A stretch of DNA of 64,000 bases from Doryteuthis pealeii (GCA_023376005.1 CM042139.1:141736535-141800534), one strand, 5' to 3'; shown: positions 44,421 to 55,484, counted from the first letter of the stretch. Notes: generated by a model not told the origin, from the letters alone. A program made the numbers and translations.

Positions 44421-44446
44421 ACTGTCGGATTAACCTCCTCACATTT

Positions 44447-44471
44447 CTACCATATATATATATATATATAT
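44447..44471. repeat. (AT)n microsatellite
   Basis: Short AT run. Confidence 0.93.
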
Positions 44472-44499
44472 TAGGAAAAGTAATGGAAAAGTAAATGAC

Positions 44500-44716
44500 T
44501 ATTGCATGGTATGGAATGGACTCTATCATTTTAAAACAGAGTGTATATAGACTTCTTCCTGGCTAAAGAATACATGAAAATACCAGAAGAAAACATGCAA
44601 ATTATTCAATTTTGCCGTAAAACAATTCTATATCATAAGGAGGAAATATGGATTCAAAAAGGCACTGATAAAAACTACGACATTCCAATAGGTTCCTACG
44701 ATCGTACAGAAATGTG
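44500..44716 (+). pseudogene. Reverse transcriptase fragment of a retroelement
   Basis: From 44550 the frame reads FLAKEYMKIPEENMQIIQFC, then RKTILYHKEEIWIQKG, then YDIPIGSYDRTEM and a stop at 44714. This resembles the region before a 'MGSYDGAE' box that I recall in an abundant invertebrate reverse-transcriptase family whose catalytic box follows later. The fragment holds no catalytic aspartates, so the class (Penelope-like or another) is not settled. It lies just downstream of the 44.1 kb foldback and just upstream of an RTE-like tail. Confidence 0.5.
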
Positions 44717-44754
44717 AGAGTGGTGGGTTGATAGCTGTTGCCGTTCAACAAATG

Positions 44755-44874
44755 CCTGGATAGACCAGCTCTTCATGAATGATGGATGTGCGCAGAAGAC
44801 CTCCCGGGAACGAATGATAGGGACGGTTGGCGAGAGATGCCATAGATATCCGTGCTACAAGGGCGCCATGATGA

Positions 44875-44879
<5 letters not shown>
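44755..44879 (+). pseudogene. RTE-like LINE extreme 3' end
   Basis: YVDQL-like DQLFMNDGC (from about 44763) precedes an ERMIGTVGERCHRYPCYKGA block, and then a run of ATG codons into the AT tract. The ATG-repeat tail matches the copies ending at 10150 and 37085. It is a 5'-truncated insertion. Confidence 0.72.

Positions 44880-44930
<51 letters not shown>
44876..44930. repeat. (AT)n microsatellite at a LINE tail
   Basis: AT run starting from the ATG repeat of the LINE end. Confidence 0.96.
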
Positions 44931-44933
<3 letters not shown>

Positions 44934-45026
44934 CATTCACAACGTCTCTGACTGCTTATGCGGCGTCTCAATATTGATTTTATTTTAAAAGGGTTTTATA
45001 ATTTGCTTGAAGCATTGTGTATATAT

Positions 45027-45310
45027 TGGTTTGGAGGTTGGTTTTGAAGGCTATCACAATGCAGGTGTAAAGAAAAAATACTATGGTAACAATGGCGTTG
45101 TTTGTTTTCGAGATAAAATCTCTTCTTCAGAAGAACACTGGAACTGAAGTAGTTGTCGTCTTGCTATGGCTTTTTTAGTTAAATGAAAACATTTTTTTAA
45201 ATTACTATTATTAAGAATAAATCGCAGGTTAACAAACAACACCATGCTTACCTTATTTTTTTTCTTTACACTTGCATTGTGGTAGCCTTCAAAACCAACC
45301 TCCAAACTAA
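45027..45310. repeat. Foldback family P, 80-bp arms, with a CTGAAGA/stem/GAAA motif
   Basis: The arms at about 45027-45107 and 45231-45310 are imperfect inverted repeats ('ttggaggttggttttgaaggctatcacaatgca' against its complement). On the minus strand CTGAAGA (45130-45124), one base, GAGAT (45122-45118), a 3-base loop, ATCTC (45114-45110) and GAAA (45109-45106) follow in order. A half copy lies at 33.16-33.30 kb. Confidence 0.85.
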
Positions 45311-45596
45311 TTTTTTTTCTATCGCTTTAAATTGGCTTCGTTTTAGTCGAAATCATGTTAATATTTAGAGAATTAAACGCCTGAGGCAAATCTTTTTTCA
45401 ATTGATTATCGAAATATGTTTCATACAAATCAGTTGGCTATACTTTCCTCATCTGAGGTGTCTTTTCGTGAAACAATTTGACTTACACAACTTAGATATA
45501 AAATAATGTAGATATCCACGAGATGCGCAATTTTTTCTTCAATTCTTCATGTCTCTTAATCCTGGGTTTATGTTTCGGTCGGGCATTCGGCATATG
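45311..45596. other. No recognisable feature
   Basis: Moderate AT, no repeat match. Confidence 0.5.
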
Positions 45597-45812
45597 GGGG
45601 CGGGGGTGATCCCGTGGCGTACTGGCTGAAATCGGAGTAAACAAGTTCGAACTCTTATGATGTTCACTTTAGGATTAATGCCCTTCGGAAAGTTACGGGC
45701 CCCTTCATCTTCCCAGCTATGCGTTAACTCGTACAAATTGTTTTACTACAAAATGAACTTGGAATTAAATAACTAACGGATCTTGTTATGCCATTAAACA
45801 AAACAAAAAACA
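45597..45812 (+). repeat. SINE-F copy
   Basis: 'atcccgtggcgtactggctga' head, 'caagttcgaactcttatg' B-box-like region, 'cccagctatgcgttaa' body and 'cttgttatgccattaaacaaaac' tail. Confidence 0.82.
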
Positions 45813-46557
45813 TACCGAACTTTCGGTATTATTTAGATTTTTCGGATTGTTGTCCTCATTTTTATTGTTATATAAACAGCGTTTCGTTTCGGCCAATGTC
45901 CCCTCCGACATTCTACAGATGTTTCACGCAAAACTCGGGCAGCTTCTTTTCGAACTGTGGAGCTAACATGTCGTAATAGGGAGCCTTTAGGGAACTTTGA
46001 ATAGAAACATTTATTTAATCCATTGGGGTAGAGTGTTCTCATTCCATTAACCATGACTGGGTACAAGTGTTAAGCTATGTTAAATATGAAATTTTATGTT
46101 ATCTTCAGTGTGCTATTTCATGTGAAGCTATGTTAAGCATTGTATTTTATTCTAAACTAAGTTTAATATTCTATATTATAATACAAAATTCAGGCAAACA
46201 AACCTGCGGTTTTCGGTCGTGTAATCATAATATTAACTTACGTAAACTATTTGTCTCTTTGAAAAAATATTATTATGATATATTTCAATGCTGTTTTCGG
46301 AATGTTTTCTTGTATGTTTTTTATTTTATTTTAAAGCATTACAATTGTCAACTGATAATCTTTATCGTTCGAATGGAAACGTTTATTCCCTTAACATGCT
46401 TAAACAATTGTTGTTCTTATAAAATTTGAGTAGATTCCATCTGCTCTAAGATATGATTTAGATAAATTGGATAGAATGTAAATATGTGTATACATAAATA
46501 TAACATCTGAAACAAAAAGTATGGTTGAATACGACTACTACAAAACTGCCACTAACA
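45813..46557. other. AT-rich, no feature
   Basis: An open plus frame (46067-46429) has an ordinary AT-rich composition and no domain. Confidence 0.45.
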
Positions 46558-46560
46558 TTT

Positions 46561-46591
<31 letters not shown>

Positions 46592-46627
46592 AAATAATAA
46601 TGATAATAATAATAATAATAATAATAA
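46558..46627. repeat. (CTA)n(AAT)n trinucleotide microsatellite
   Basis: ACT units then AAT units. The element below starts immediately after. Confidence 0.96.
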
Positions 46628-47640
46628 GGAAGGGAGAAGAGATCTTGCCAACATAGAGGACTGCGTAGAAACCACAATCCAACAACTTGAGGATTACACA
46701 AGAAAGAGAAAAGACAGATTACTTATGGCGGCCAACAATAGTAGATATGACAGATGGACAAACAGAAAAACAACAAAGATAGAAAACAAAAATGGGAAGA
46801 AAAACAATTATATGGACACTTCAAACGATAAATCGAAGAGGTTGCACATGAAAAGACTTGGACATGGTTAAGAAAAGGAAACCTCAAAAGAGAAACTGAA
46901 TCACTAATAATTGCTGCACAAAATAATGCCATAAGGACAAACTATATCAAAGGGAAAATTGATAAGACCCAACAAAATAGTAAATGTTGACTATGCAGTA
47001 ATAGAGATGAGAGTGTAAACCATGTACTCTGCGAATGTAGCAAACTAGCACAACGGGAGTACAAAACTAGACACGACTGGGTTGGGAAGGTGATCCACTG
47101 GGAATTATGCAAAAAATCTAATTTTGACCACACAACAAAATGGTATATGCATAAACCAGAATCTGTTCTTGAGAACGAAACGCATAAAATTCTCTGGGAC
47201 TTTGAAATAAAAATGGATCACCTTATCCGAGCAAGAAGGCCAGACCTAGTGCTGATAAACAAAAAAGAAAGAACTTGTCAACAGGTGGATTTTGCAGTTC
47301 CAGCAGATCACAGCGTGAAGCTAAAGGAAAATGAAAAAATGGACAAATATCTGGACCTTGCCAGAGAAGTGAAAAAGTTATGGAACATGAAAGTGAAAGT
47401 GATACCAATTGTGGTTGGTGCACTTGGAACAGTCCCAAAAGGATTAGAAAAGGGTTTGGAAAGTTTGGATATCAAAGGAAGGATTGAAACCATTCAGAAC
47501 ACTGCACTGCTGCAATCTGCCAGAATACTCAGAAGAGTCCTGGAGACCTGAGGAGACTTGCTGTCACTCAGACTCCAGTGAAATACCATCAGCTAACACT
47601 GGTGTAAACTCAAAAGGAGATAATAGTAATAATAATGCCA
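46627..47640 (+). pseudogene. Non-LTR retrotransposon C-terminal region: CCHC knuckle and restriction-like endonuclease
   Basis: With one frame change near 46780 and two stops, it reads DLANIEDCVETTIQQLEDYT, then EKTWTWLRKGNLKRETESLI, then a CxLC...H....C knuckle (about 46988-47040; the codon after the first cysteine is a stop). The open frame 47090-47551 (153 codons from its first ATG) carries RRPD (49-52) and D67 spaced like the PD..D pair of restriction-like endonucleases of R2-type elements. KYLDLAREVKKLW (86-98) and VIPIVVGALGTVPKGLEKGL (104-123) follow, ending LRRVLET. This C-terminal module is familiar from many invertebrate genomes. No reverse transcriptase is present upstream. The 3' UTR ends in AAT repeats at about 47625. 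Confidence 0.82.
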
Positions 47641-47850
47641 TCAGGATAGATTATATCTAAGCGAAAATTGATATGACGCAACTGAATTGCAAATGTAGGA
47701 TGCATTGACGCAGAGGCGAAATGGTTTATAACATAAGCAAATGTACGAAACTAACACAGATGGGGCAGGAGACTAAGCACAACTCGGTGGGAGAAGTGAT
47801 CCACTGGGAATTGAACAGAAATCAAAAAATTCCGACGGATTTCATTTAAT
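47635..47850 (+). pseudogene. Second copy of the same retrotransposon module, internal piece
   Basis: Reads NAIRIDYI (47637), then KIDMTQLNCKCRM, then CTKLTQM and HNSVGEVIHWELN. It is colinear with 46.94-47.11 kb of the first copy and has several stops and changes. It begins inside the AAT tail of the first copy, so two related fragments lie head-to-tail without a spacer. Confidence 0.78.
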
Positions 47851-48277
47851 TATTTAACATTTTTTTCTTTCTTGACAATTGTCGATGACCATTGAAAGTA
47901 CTCGAATACACAAAATTCGTAATTGTAGACAGTTCTTATATCATTTTAATACTCTTCATAATCAAGAAAGCGTACCGACAACACGGGTTCCCTTGACTCT
48001 CTTTCGGCACCCATCCCTATCGGCTATAAGTCATCTAGCCGACATCCAGTGTCAGCACGGTGTTTAGCAATGTTAATTCTTACTGGTCGACAAACACTGG
48101 TGTGTCCACGTGTCTTATGTGTCCCAGCAGTGCCTAGCATGTCTTATACGTCTTATGTGGATGGTTTATAGAACGGGAGGTAAGTGCTGAACAGCTACTA
48201 TATTTTAAGGTGCTGATTACAGGATTTGTTTAAAACTTGAGGAAATGTAACTTTCGAATTAAAGATCTATATGTATT
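47851..48277. other. No recognisable feature
   Basis: Moderate AT. 'gtcttatrcgtcttatgt'-type short repeats occur at 48100-48165. Confidence 0.5.
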
Positions 48278-48520
48278 TACTCAACAAATCCACACGAGAA
48301 GGATGCGACAGATGTTCAATTTCTTAGGTAGAGTTTAACAGGTTTTAATTCAGAGTTTCCCTTCTCTTAGACCGGTTATCATACCAAGGTTAATGATCCC
48401 AGTCTGCTCTTAGCTGAAGGGATATTAAGTAGATTCATACCTTTCGGAGGGGGTTATGTGAAATGCAAACATCCTCGAGCTGGAAATGAACTCAGTTCAC
48501 CGTGTCCATCTCCTATTAAG
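48278..48520 (-). repeat. SINE-B copy
   Basis: 'acgagaaggatgcgacagatgttcaatttctta', 'ttatcataccaaggttaatgatcc', 'gggttatgtgaaatgcaaacatcctcgag' with the head on the right. Confidence 0.83.
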
Positions 48521-48697
48521 ATCTATTAAGAAATCTATTAAGAAATATGCATTCAAAATCAATGATTTATTCATATAGTACTTGCGTTTTGGCCGCTGTG
48601 TCCCGCCAATTCTTATTCGTTAGATTCAAAAATATTCGAAGAAATAAACGATGAGAAATGAAGCATCGAGATTTTTTAATGGCTCAAATTATTAAAA
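48521..48697. other. No recognisable feature
   Basis: Short spacer. Confidence 0.5.
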
Positions 48698-49255
48698 CTA
48701 GCAAAAATATATGCACTCTGGGCAAAACTATTTAACTATTTAAATATGATTAACTATTATACTGAATTAGAAAGACTAATGAAATTAAATAAGAACAGAA
48801 AAAAGATTACACTTATTTTTACTTTATTCTAATTGATTTTAATATCAAATTACACATAGGATTGTTTTTAATACGTTTGAGAATAAAACAATTATATTTG
48901 AAATAAATAACAAGTATTTATTTATTAAACATGGTTTTGTTAAAATTGGTACGCAAATTATTCACACCATATACTGTGTAAACATTTATTTCTTATTGAT
49001 ATATAATACACATTGCAGTGTTTTAAACACATTAATAACATAGGCTGTTTTGAGGCAAAACTATCTCGGTGAGACCTTAATAAAGACATGGTTAATAAAT
49101 AAAATACCAATTAAGATTAAATAAGGATTATTTAATAACAATTAAAGAAAATAATGTAAATAACTAAGGGAATTGTGACGTTCGTGGTGAGGTAGTTTCA
49201 GTTAAAGACGAATAGACACATAATCTCCATTAGAATAAGATAAGGTCACATACAT
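48698..49255 (-). mobile_element. Helitron-like family I copy 2
   Basis: CTAG at 48698-48701 with the 'atatatgcactctgggca' decayed hairpin, then blocks matching 6.2-6.8 kb ('attagaaagactaatgaaattaaataagaa', 'ataactaagggaattgtgac', 'cataatctccattagaataagata'). Confidence 0.52.
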
Positions 49256-49692
49256 TTTTTTAGAAGATTTTGATTACAGCCAAACTTTACCGTTTTTCGT
49301 ATTCAGTTTTGAAATGGGCCTTAAATATAGATATGTGAGGACTATGCAAAAATGCATTTCGTAATTTCAATTATTGACTTTCTTTGCCGTTCAAAAAATA
49401 TAAAAGAAGACGAAAAGGAAAAGGAAATAATGATACCCGTGCAATAATTATAGAATTCGAATAGAGACGACATTATTTTATGTAGCAATTTGAAATGTTT
49501 TCATTTATTTCATTCTTTCGATGTTGTTGGTTGTTCAGATTTCAATTACATTATTATTTAATTACATAACTTCCTGCAGTGAACACCTAATTGCAACCCT
49601 TTTGCCTATTATGTTGTAAACCTGTGGAAATTTAGATTTCATTTCCGTTAAATACATTTAGCTGCTGAAAACAGCATTTCAAATTGAAAAGT
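49256..49692. other. AT-rich, no feature
   Basis: No repeat family or coding signal recognised. Confidence 0.5.
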
Positions 49693-49838
49693 AGGTAATT
49701 ACCTAACCCATTCGCCACGAGTAATATGTGACACTAGGTCACACGTATAGGACATCCAACGCGAAACGAACTCGCTGTTCAGTAGTTATTCATATAAGTG
49801 ACCTCCTTTCTAATCATCATACCACGATAGGACACCCT
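49693..49838 (-). repeat. SINE-A copy
   Basis: 'acctaacccattcgccacgagtaatatgtgacactaggtc', 'cgaactcgctgttcagtag' and 'taatcatcataccacgatagg' in minus orientation. Confidence 0.85.
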
Positions 49839-49989
49839 TTTCAAATTGAAAAGTAATTTACAACTGGAGATGCCTGGTTTCGTGTCCGGAAAATTCATCG
49901 TGTTGTAAATTCATCGTTTGGAAATTTATCAGCAGTAAATTACTTGCAGTAAACTAGTTGTATACAGGTTATCGACGATGGATACGAGG

Positions 49990-50215
49990 AGACAAGTTCA
50001 AATCCTGGACAAAGCTATCTTCATCTTACATTGCCCTAATAACTCTGCGAAAGATATGCATCCAACTATTATCCCTCTAACTATAGGTAAATACCAGGGC
50101 AAACTGTGCTATTTAACTGAGGCAACAGGTCTGCGATAAGGAAAACTCTGAATTCAATTTCATACTCCAATTAAGAAATCGGCCTTGTGCCACTTCCTAC
50201 TCATGCAGCATGGAT
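49990..50215 (+). repeat. SINE-B copy inside the candidate TIR element
   Basis: AGTTCAAATCCTGG B-box, 'gccctaataactctgcgaaagatatgcatcc', 'ggtaaataccagggcaaactg' and 'ccttgtgccacttcctactcatgcag'. Confidence 0.87.
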
Positions 50216-50289
50216 CTTCATGACTCTTCCTCGTGTTGCATAGCCAACTACTACCGGCTAGTGAACTTCAATAAATAACAGATACGTAT

Positions 50290-50900
50290 ATACAAAAATA
50301 GGACCCGTCTTTATTTTCTTCAGAGTGTGGGTAGTGAGGGCGTAGAGCTTCACAATGAAAATGCCCGATCGGTTGGTGAGTGTGGCGACGAGTGTTCACA
50401 ATGGAAATGCTCGAGGGTTAACGGGAGACGCGAGGTGATGCTATCGACTGTTCGCTGGGGTCTGACCGTCGGCTGGAATCCTCTGGCCTTTATATTGATA
50501 AACACGCCTACGCATCTTTAGCTTTTGATCTGGTCTTTACATCCGCTAATATGCCTACGCATTTTTATCTTTTGATCTGATAACGGACATTTGTTATATA
50601 TTTCTTTATCTTCTCCCTGCTGCCTTGACCGGAAAACCTCTCTTACGCTTTCCCTTTCTTTTTAAATTTGTATTTTTATCCCTCTGCCGGAAGCTTCCTC
50701 TTCCGGGTAAGGACAATACAACAGTCGTTACCCATTCTCATCAGCTATTGCTATTGGAATGTCTTCAGCACAGAATCCAGTATCCCTGCAGAGCTGGTCG
50801 ATATAGTTTTTTTTTACACACTGGTGTGTCCATGGATTGGTGCTCATAGTAAAACGTTGGTGTTATTCTAGCTGTGTCCAGTATGTCTTTTCCATCTTAC
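50290..50900 (-). other. Possible LTR-like sequence; GC-richer, no domain
   Basis: Minus-strand AATAAA near 50312. The 50440-50720 order (ctggggtctgaccgtcggctgg, ttatattgataaacacgcc, cttgaccggaaa) resembles 51590-51700 (cctggggtctgcctctgggctgcc, gtattgacgaccgccc, ccttgaccggaa). It might be two diverged LTRs or another dispersed repeat. Confidence 0.35.
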
Positions 50901-51248
50901 ACGATGGGGTTGTGTGTTAAGAGTCTAGTGGTCGTACAGCTGCTCCTGAGAACTGCTTCGCGGACTTGTTCAAGACAATACGTAGCATCCTTGTACAGTT
51001 TCCATATACCTTTTTCTCCAATCATTTCAGTATAGTCCAATTGGTGCTGACATACAGAAGTACTAACACGGCTACTGTTTTGAAAAATGTTAGCTTTAAA
51101 AAGAGCTGAAAGGTTAGGGTTAATAAAACCCTATATTACAAGAGCAAATAATCAGATATGATGTAGTTACCTGTGATAATTTTACCTGGGGAATAATTTA
51201 CTGGCGATGAATTTACTATACGATGAATTTACCGAGCAATGAATTTAA

Positions 51249-51830
51249 CATGACCCTTTAATTTTATCATATATTTGTTGCATATGGCTCGGCTCGGGCC
51301 ACACAATCGTACACGTTGTATACTGTTGCTGGTATTCAGCGGAGATCGTTTCTAACCCCTAGACGATGTATCTAGTGGTCGCTTAAATGACATCACAAGG
51401 CATGCTCTATGTAGTAGGAGATTTGACTTTATTTCTCTCATCTCGGTTGTACGTGGTGGATGTGAGTGGCGGGCATTGATAATGGGGCACTACTACTGCT
51501 GGTGTGGTGGAAGGTGGTGAGCGCGCCTCACTGCTCGCTAGCAGCACTCGACCGTGTCGACGGTCAGACTCCTTGTGCTCTCTTCGCCGTCTCCTGGGGT
51601 CTGCCTCTGGGCTGCCTGATGACCGCTTAAGTATTGACGACCGCCCACACATCCTTTTGTTCCTTGACCGGAAGTCCTTTCTCTTTGTTCAAATTCCCGT
51701 TTGTCCAGATGAAGTCTTTTGTTACACTTCTTCATCCCCCCTCTTTTTAATTCAACCGGAAATTCCTATTTCCGTTTGTACAATATCCAACATATTCAGA
51801 TATAAAGAATAAGAGCGCCGTGATAGAAAA
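51249..51830 (-). other. GC-richer sequence related to 50.3-50.9 kb
   Basis: See the previous entry. A minus-strand AATAAA lies near 51430. Three overlapping open frames on both strands have no recognised domain. Confidence 0.35.
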
Positions 51831-51931
51831 TAAACACATGACATTACTCATAATTAATTTGGACAGTGAAATGTTTTATTATCTAACTTAGTTAATCTTA
51901 ACTGTATCGCACAAATATATTCGTTTATTTA

Positions 51932-52078
<147 letters not shown>

Positions 52079-52189
52079 GATGTAAATATAATAAAAGTAA
52101 AAATCATGTATATATATTAGTATTGTTTTTCTATTTATTTACATTTTCAAATAGGTACCATACGTTTCAGTTATCTGAAGTGCAATTAT

Positions 52190-52290
52190 TAACGTACAAG
52201 AAACACAATTACCTGATCTATAGCATTACCCTAGACTGGTTGACACGCTGTTAAAATGTTTCTGTCAATCAATATCTAATACAAATAATT
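52190..52290 (+). repeat. Family E tail fragment
   Basis: 'aacacaattacctgatctatagcattaccctagactggttgacacgctgttaaaatg' is the family 3' end, with 'gtcaatcaatatc'. Confidence 0.6.
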
Positions 52291-52589
52291 TTCATAGACT
52301 CGCCAGATCTTCAGAACTAAATACCCATTTTTGGAAAGGTCTTACCTTTTCTGCTGGGGAGACATTCAGCATATATTAAGCACCCCTGATAGAGTAAAAG
52401 ATTAATCATTTTCTTTTCATCAAGCATTGGATTTTTTCATGTACTGTTTTAGATTATTTGAAACTTATCTGATCATGAAATGATGTACTATCCTAATTTT
52501 TCTTAGCGATCCGAAGATGATATTTTCTCTTGGACATTTCTAGTTGTACTTGTACCTAACAAAAATAAGTGTAACTTAATCTTTTGACT
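52291..52589. other. No recognisable feature
   Basis: Moderate AT. Confidence 0.5.
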
Positions 52590-53130
52590 CGTTTGGTTTG
52601 TTTTGATTAACGGCATATCAATCTCGGTGGGTCATTTAATGTCGACAACGTTTTGAAATAAATTCATTCTTAATGGATACTCATTTTTTATAAATACATT
52701 TTACTATTTAACCCATAGATGGAACCCTAACAGGCACTACCACTACTGAGTGCACCAGAGAGCAATGGTGATTAATGGGTGCTCCACATTCCCCAGACCT
52801 CAAGAACTGGAGCTCACCATCAGATAGAGTTTAATGTCATTCCCTGGACATGAAGATCCTCAGCTACCGCTAAGGTTTGGGGCTTGCTATAAGGGCAATA
52901 GGATTGGGAAAAGGTGCTAGAGCTTGACATGACCAGCTGATTGATCAGACCGCCCGTCTAGCCTAAGTAAGGGTCTAAGTGGAGTGTTGCATGTGATGGA
53001 CTGCTCATCCACCATAATTCCGTCCTTAAGCATCACGGGTTACCACTCACGGCCAACAGGTGTCCCCATGGGGTAGGGTTCTCACCTCTCTGCAGAGGTG
53101 CAGTCGCTCCAGCCGACAGGGCTGTCTTTT
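52590..53130 (-). repeat. Family E, long copy with head
   Basis: Minus: 'ctgtcggctggagcgactgcacctctgcag' head (53.12 kb), GGCTAGACGGGCGGTC, then the 'gacattaaactctatctgatggtgag' body, 'agtagtggtagtgcctgttaggg', and the tail 'gattgatatgccgttaatc' at about 52620. It links the head seen at 0.63 kb and the bodies seen at 54 and 57 kb into one element. Confidence 0.75.
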
Positions 53131-53697
53131 GATTGGAAATCTAAAACTTTCTGAAATTGTGAACAATACATTTTGTAATTCCCCAAAGAAAGAAGTTGCC
53201 TTTTTTTCGCCTGTTTTTTAGCAACCAAGTTTGTTTATTTAATGCATCTTCTGTATATTTATATCATCCTATACTTTATTTTACTTTATTTTTAGTGGGA
53301 TTAATCCTCGACACGAATTCGCTGATTGACAAATTCACCTCGCGTTCAGAAGATCAATACTCTTTTATGTTTCGTTTGGAAAATGGCGGTTTTGGGAGAG
53401 GCCACCATTCCTATTAATTGAAACAAAGCATGGGGCCATTTCAAAGTCGGAACACAAGGAAAAAGATTTCAATATCTAATATGGAAGGCACATTCCTAGA
53501 CACGGACAAAGACATCACTAATTCAAAAACAGAGGAAATGTCAAAAATGTGCGATTTTAAACAAATAATAAAATAAAAACAAAACGAATAATCTTTCATC
53601 CTTTGAAGACTTTAATTAACTTTTGAAGTTAAAACTTTTTATTCATTATTATATTTTACATAATGATAAATTAATATTAATTTAATCATTAATTCGT
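53131..53697. other. No recognised gene
   Basis: A 73-codon plus frame (53196-53417) has no domain I recognise. Confidence 0.45.
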
Positions 53698-53698
53698 C

Positions 53699-53735
<37 letters not shown>

Positions 53736-53763
53736 TAACATTTTTTTAAATTATTATTATTTA

Positions 53764-53800
<37 letters not shown>
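53698..53800. repeat. (ATT)n and (TAG)n trinucleotide microsatellites
   Basis: 53698-53762 ATT type, 53764-53798 TAG type. Confidence 0.96.
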
Positions 53801-53801
<1 letters not shown>

Positions 53802-54189
53802 ATTAATTGTGATTGATGCTTTTGATCATTGTGGTTTTCAATATATTTATTTATTTAGGTAATTATTAATTTAAGTTTCATTTATTTATTGATATTTTTA
53901 AGATAAAAAAAGATACAAAAAATAGTAAAAATGTCATTAGGATAATTATGTTGCATCAATGTAAAAGACATCCTTGACTCAAACGACCATTTAGCATATC
54001 AGCCGAGTTTGGATTTTAAAAAATCAAATGTCAACGTCCAGGCAGAATCGTACATCAGTAATCACTTACTAGATAAGCACATTAATACTTACAGCACCGG
54101 AAGCGAACTTACGTATAAAAGTGGCTTTCATTTGATATAAAACTCTAAGTCGAGGGCATCCAGCACACTAAAATGTAAACGTAACATAA
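53801..54189. other. AT-rich, no feature
   Basis: No repeat or coding signal recognised. Confidence 0.5.
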
Positions 54190-54600
54190 ATTTGCTTCAC
54201 CCTGTCGGTGGGGATAAAACTACGCTGGGTATATTCCCTGGTAATAATATCCCTCCCCCCGCCAAAAAAGCGGTGCCCTGGGTATGATAATAAACTGCAT
54301 CTGACGGTGGGTCTCCAGTTCTGAATATCTAGGTAATTAAAGGGTAATGCTTCATTGCCCTTACCCCAAGGTAAAATCTGACATGAAATGATAGTACCTG
54401 TTAAAGTATAATATATGATTAAAATCGATTTGTTTCAAATGATTCGCTAGGACCGTATTGAAAAAAAATCTACATCGAATCAACTGTATAAGAAATCTAA
54501 ATGTGAATCTACAATGAACTTGATACTCTAACTACTAGGTATAAAATAATACGAGACGGGTTGGCATACCGTTAAAAATCAATCAATCATTAAATTTGAT
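54190..54600 (+). repeat. Family E copy, about 400 bp
   Basis: 'ggtgccctgggtatgataataaactgcatctgacggtgggtctccagttctg', 'gatagtacctgttaaag', 'gacgggttggcataccgttaaaaatcaatcaatca' with an (ATCA)n end. Confidence 0.8.
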
Positions 54601-54605
54601 ACAAT

Positions 54606-54886
54606 CTTGTATATATTTACCCCACTCCTCTGCAAGAACAAAATGTGTTTTTTTCTAGGGTTGAAGTCAGTGTTTTCCTTTTCCTAGAGCGGTCGCGTAA
54701 GCAAGGTTAAAGAGACAATCTTCTCAATTATTTACCCATATGTGGGATGGAATAGTTAAACAATAGTGCAAACATTTCTAAAAGGTATTAATTCTATGTG
54801 AAATCCAAAGACTCATCAGGGATTTGAACTTGGGACACCATAACCATTTCCAACGAGGATAACCATTACATCACAAAGCCTCTTCG
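54606..54886 (-). repeat. SINE-B copy, directly after family E
   Basis: 'atatatttaccccactcctctgcaagaac' tail side, 'ctagagcggtcgcgtaagcaaggttaaag', 'tcagggatttgaacttgg' and 'aaccattacatcacaaagcctc' head side. Confidence 0.85.
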
Positions 54887-55484
54887 TACAAACCTGTAAG
54901 TCGAACGGAGGCACCTAATGAGAACCAAACAAAAACGTCACGGTTTCCAAGATAGACTGTGTAGATGCCACGGAACTGTGTTTCCTTAGTTTAATTTTAA
55001 ACATAATACATTTTTACATTAGGGTAATCAATCTGTTGTCCGTGCTTATGACATCTTAAATAATTCAAGCCAATTTTCTAATATTGATAACGCTGGCCCG
55101 GTTGAAATCTGTTGCAAAAGGTCAATCGATCTTCAATTTCCTAGATCTTTGTAGATAGTTGATCTCCTAAATATCTCGATCGACATGTCAGGTAAGTTTG
55201 CCTGTTAGGAACTGGGGGGGGGGGGCAGGTTTGATCATATCATAGCTCATTGTCAAGACATCAATGTGGAATCCTTTGATGTACTTGCTTTTTCTAATGG
55301 AACGGTATTGCGGGTTAGGGGACTTTCTCAACTCAGATTTGCAAGGTTCATTTTATACAAAAACCTCACAAAACGATTGAACGCAGGTGTTTCTGGTGGG
55401 CCTTAAAACACTCCCAAACCGATGTATTGAAAGCTTTTCGCACGCAACAAACGTTCAATTAATTTCTTGCTGAGTAGAAACATA
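54887..55484. other. No recognisable feature
   Basis: A G-run lies at 55211-55224. Confidence 0.5.

Larger units (their letters stand above)
49888..51248. mobile_element. Candidate DNA element with TIRs made of a repeated TAAATTCATCG motif
   Basis: The left end (49889-49940) has AAATTCATCG twice, a variant, then CAGTAAATTA. The right end (51194-51247) carries the same series in the opposite orientation. The 1.36 kb between holds a SINE-B and an LTR-like stretch but no transposase. The outer boundary and target duplication are not resolved. Confidence 0.5.
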
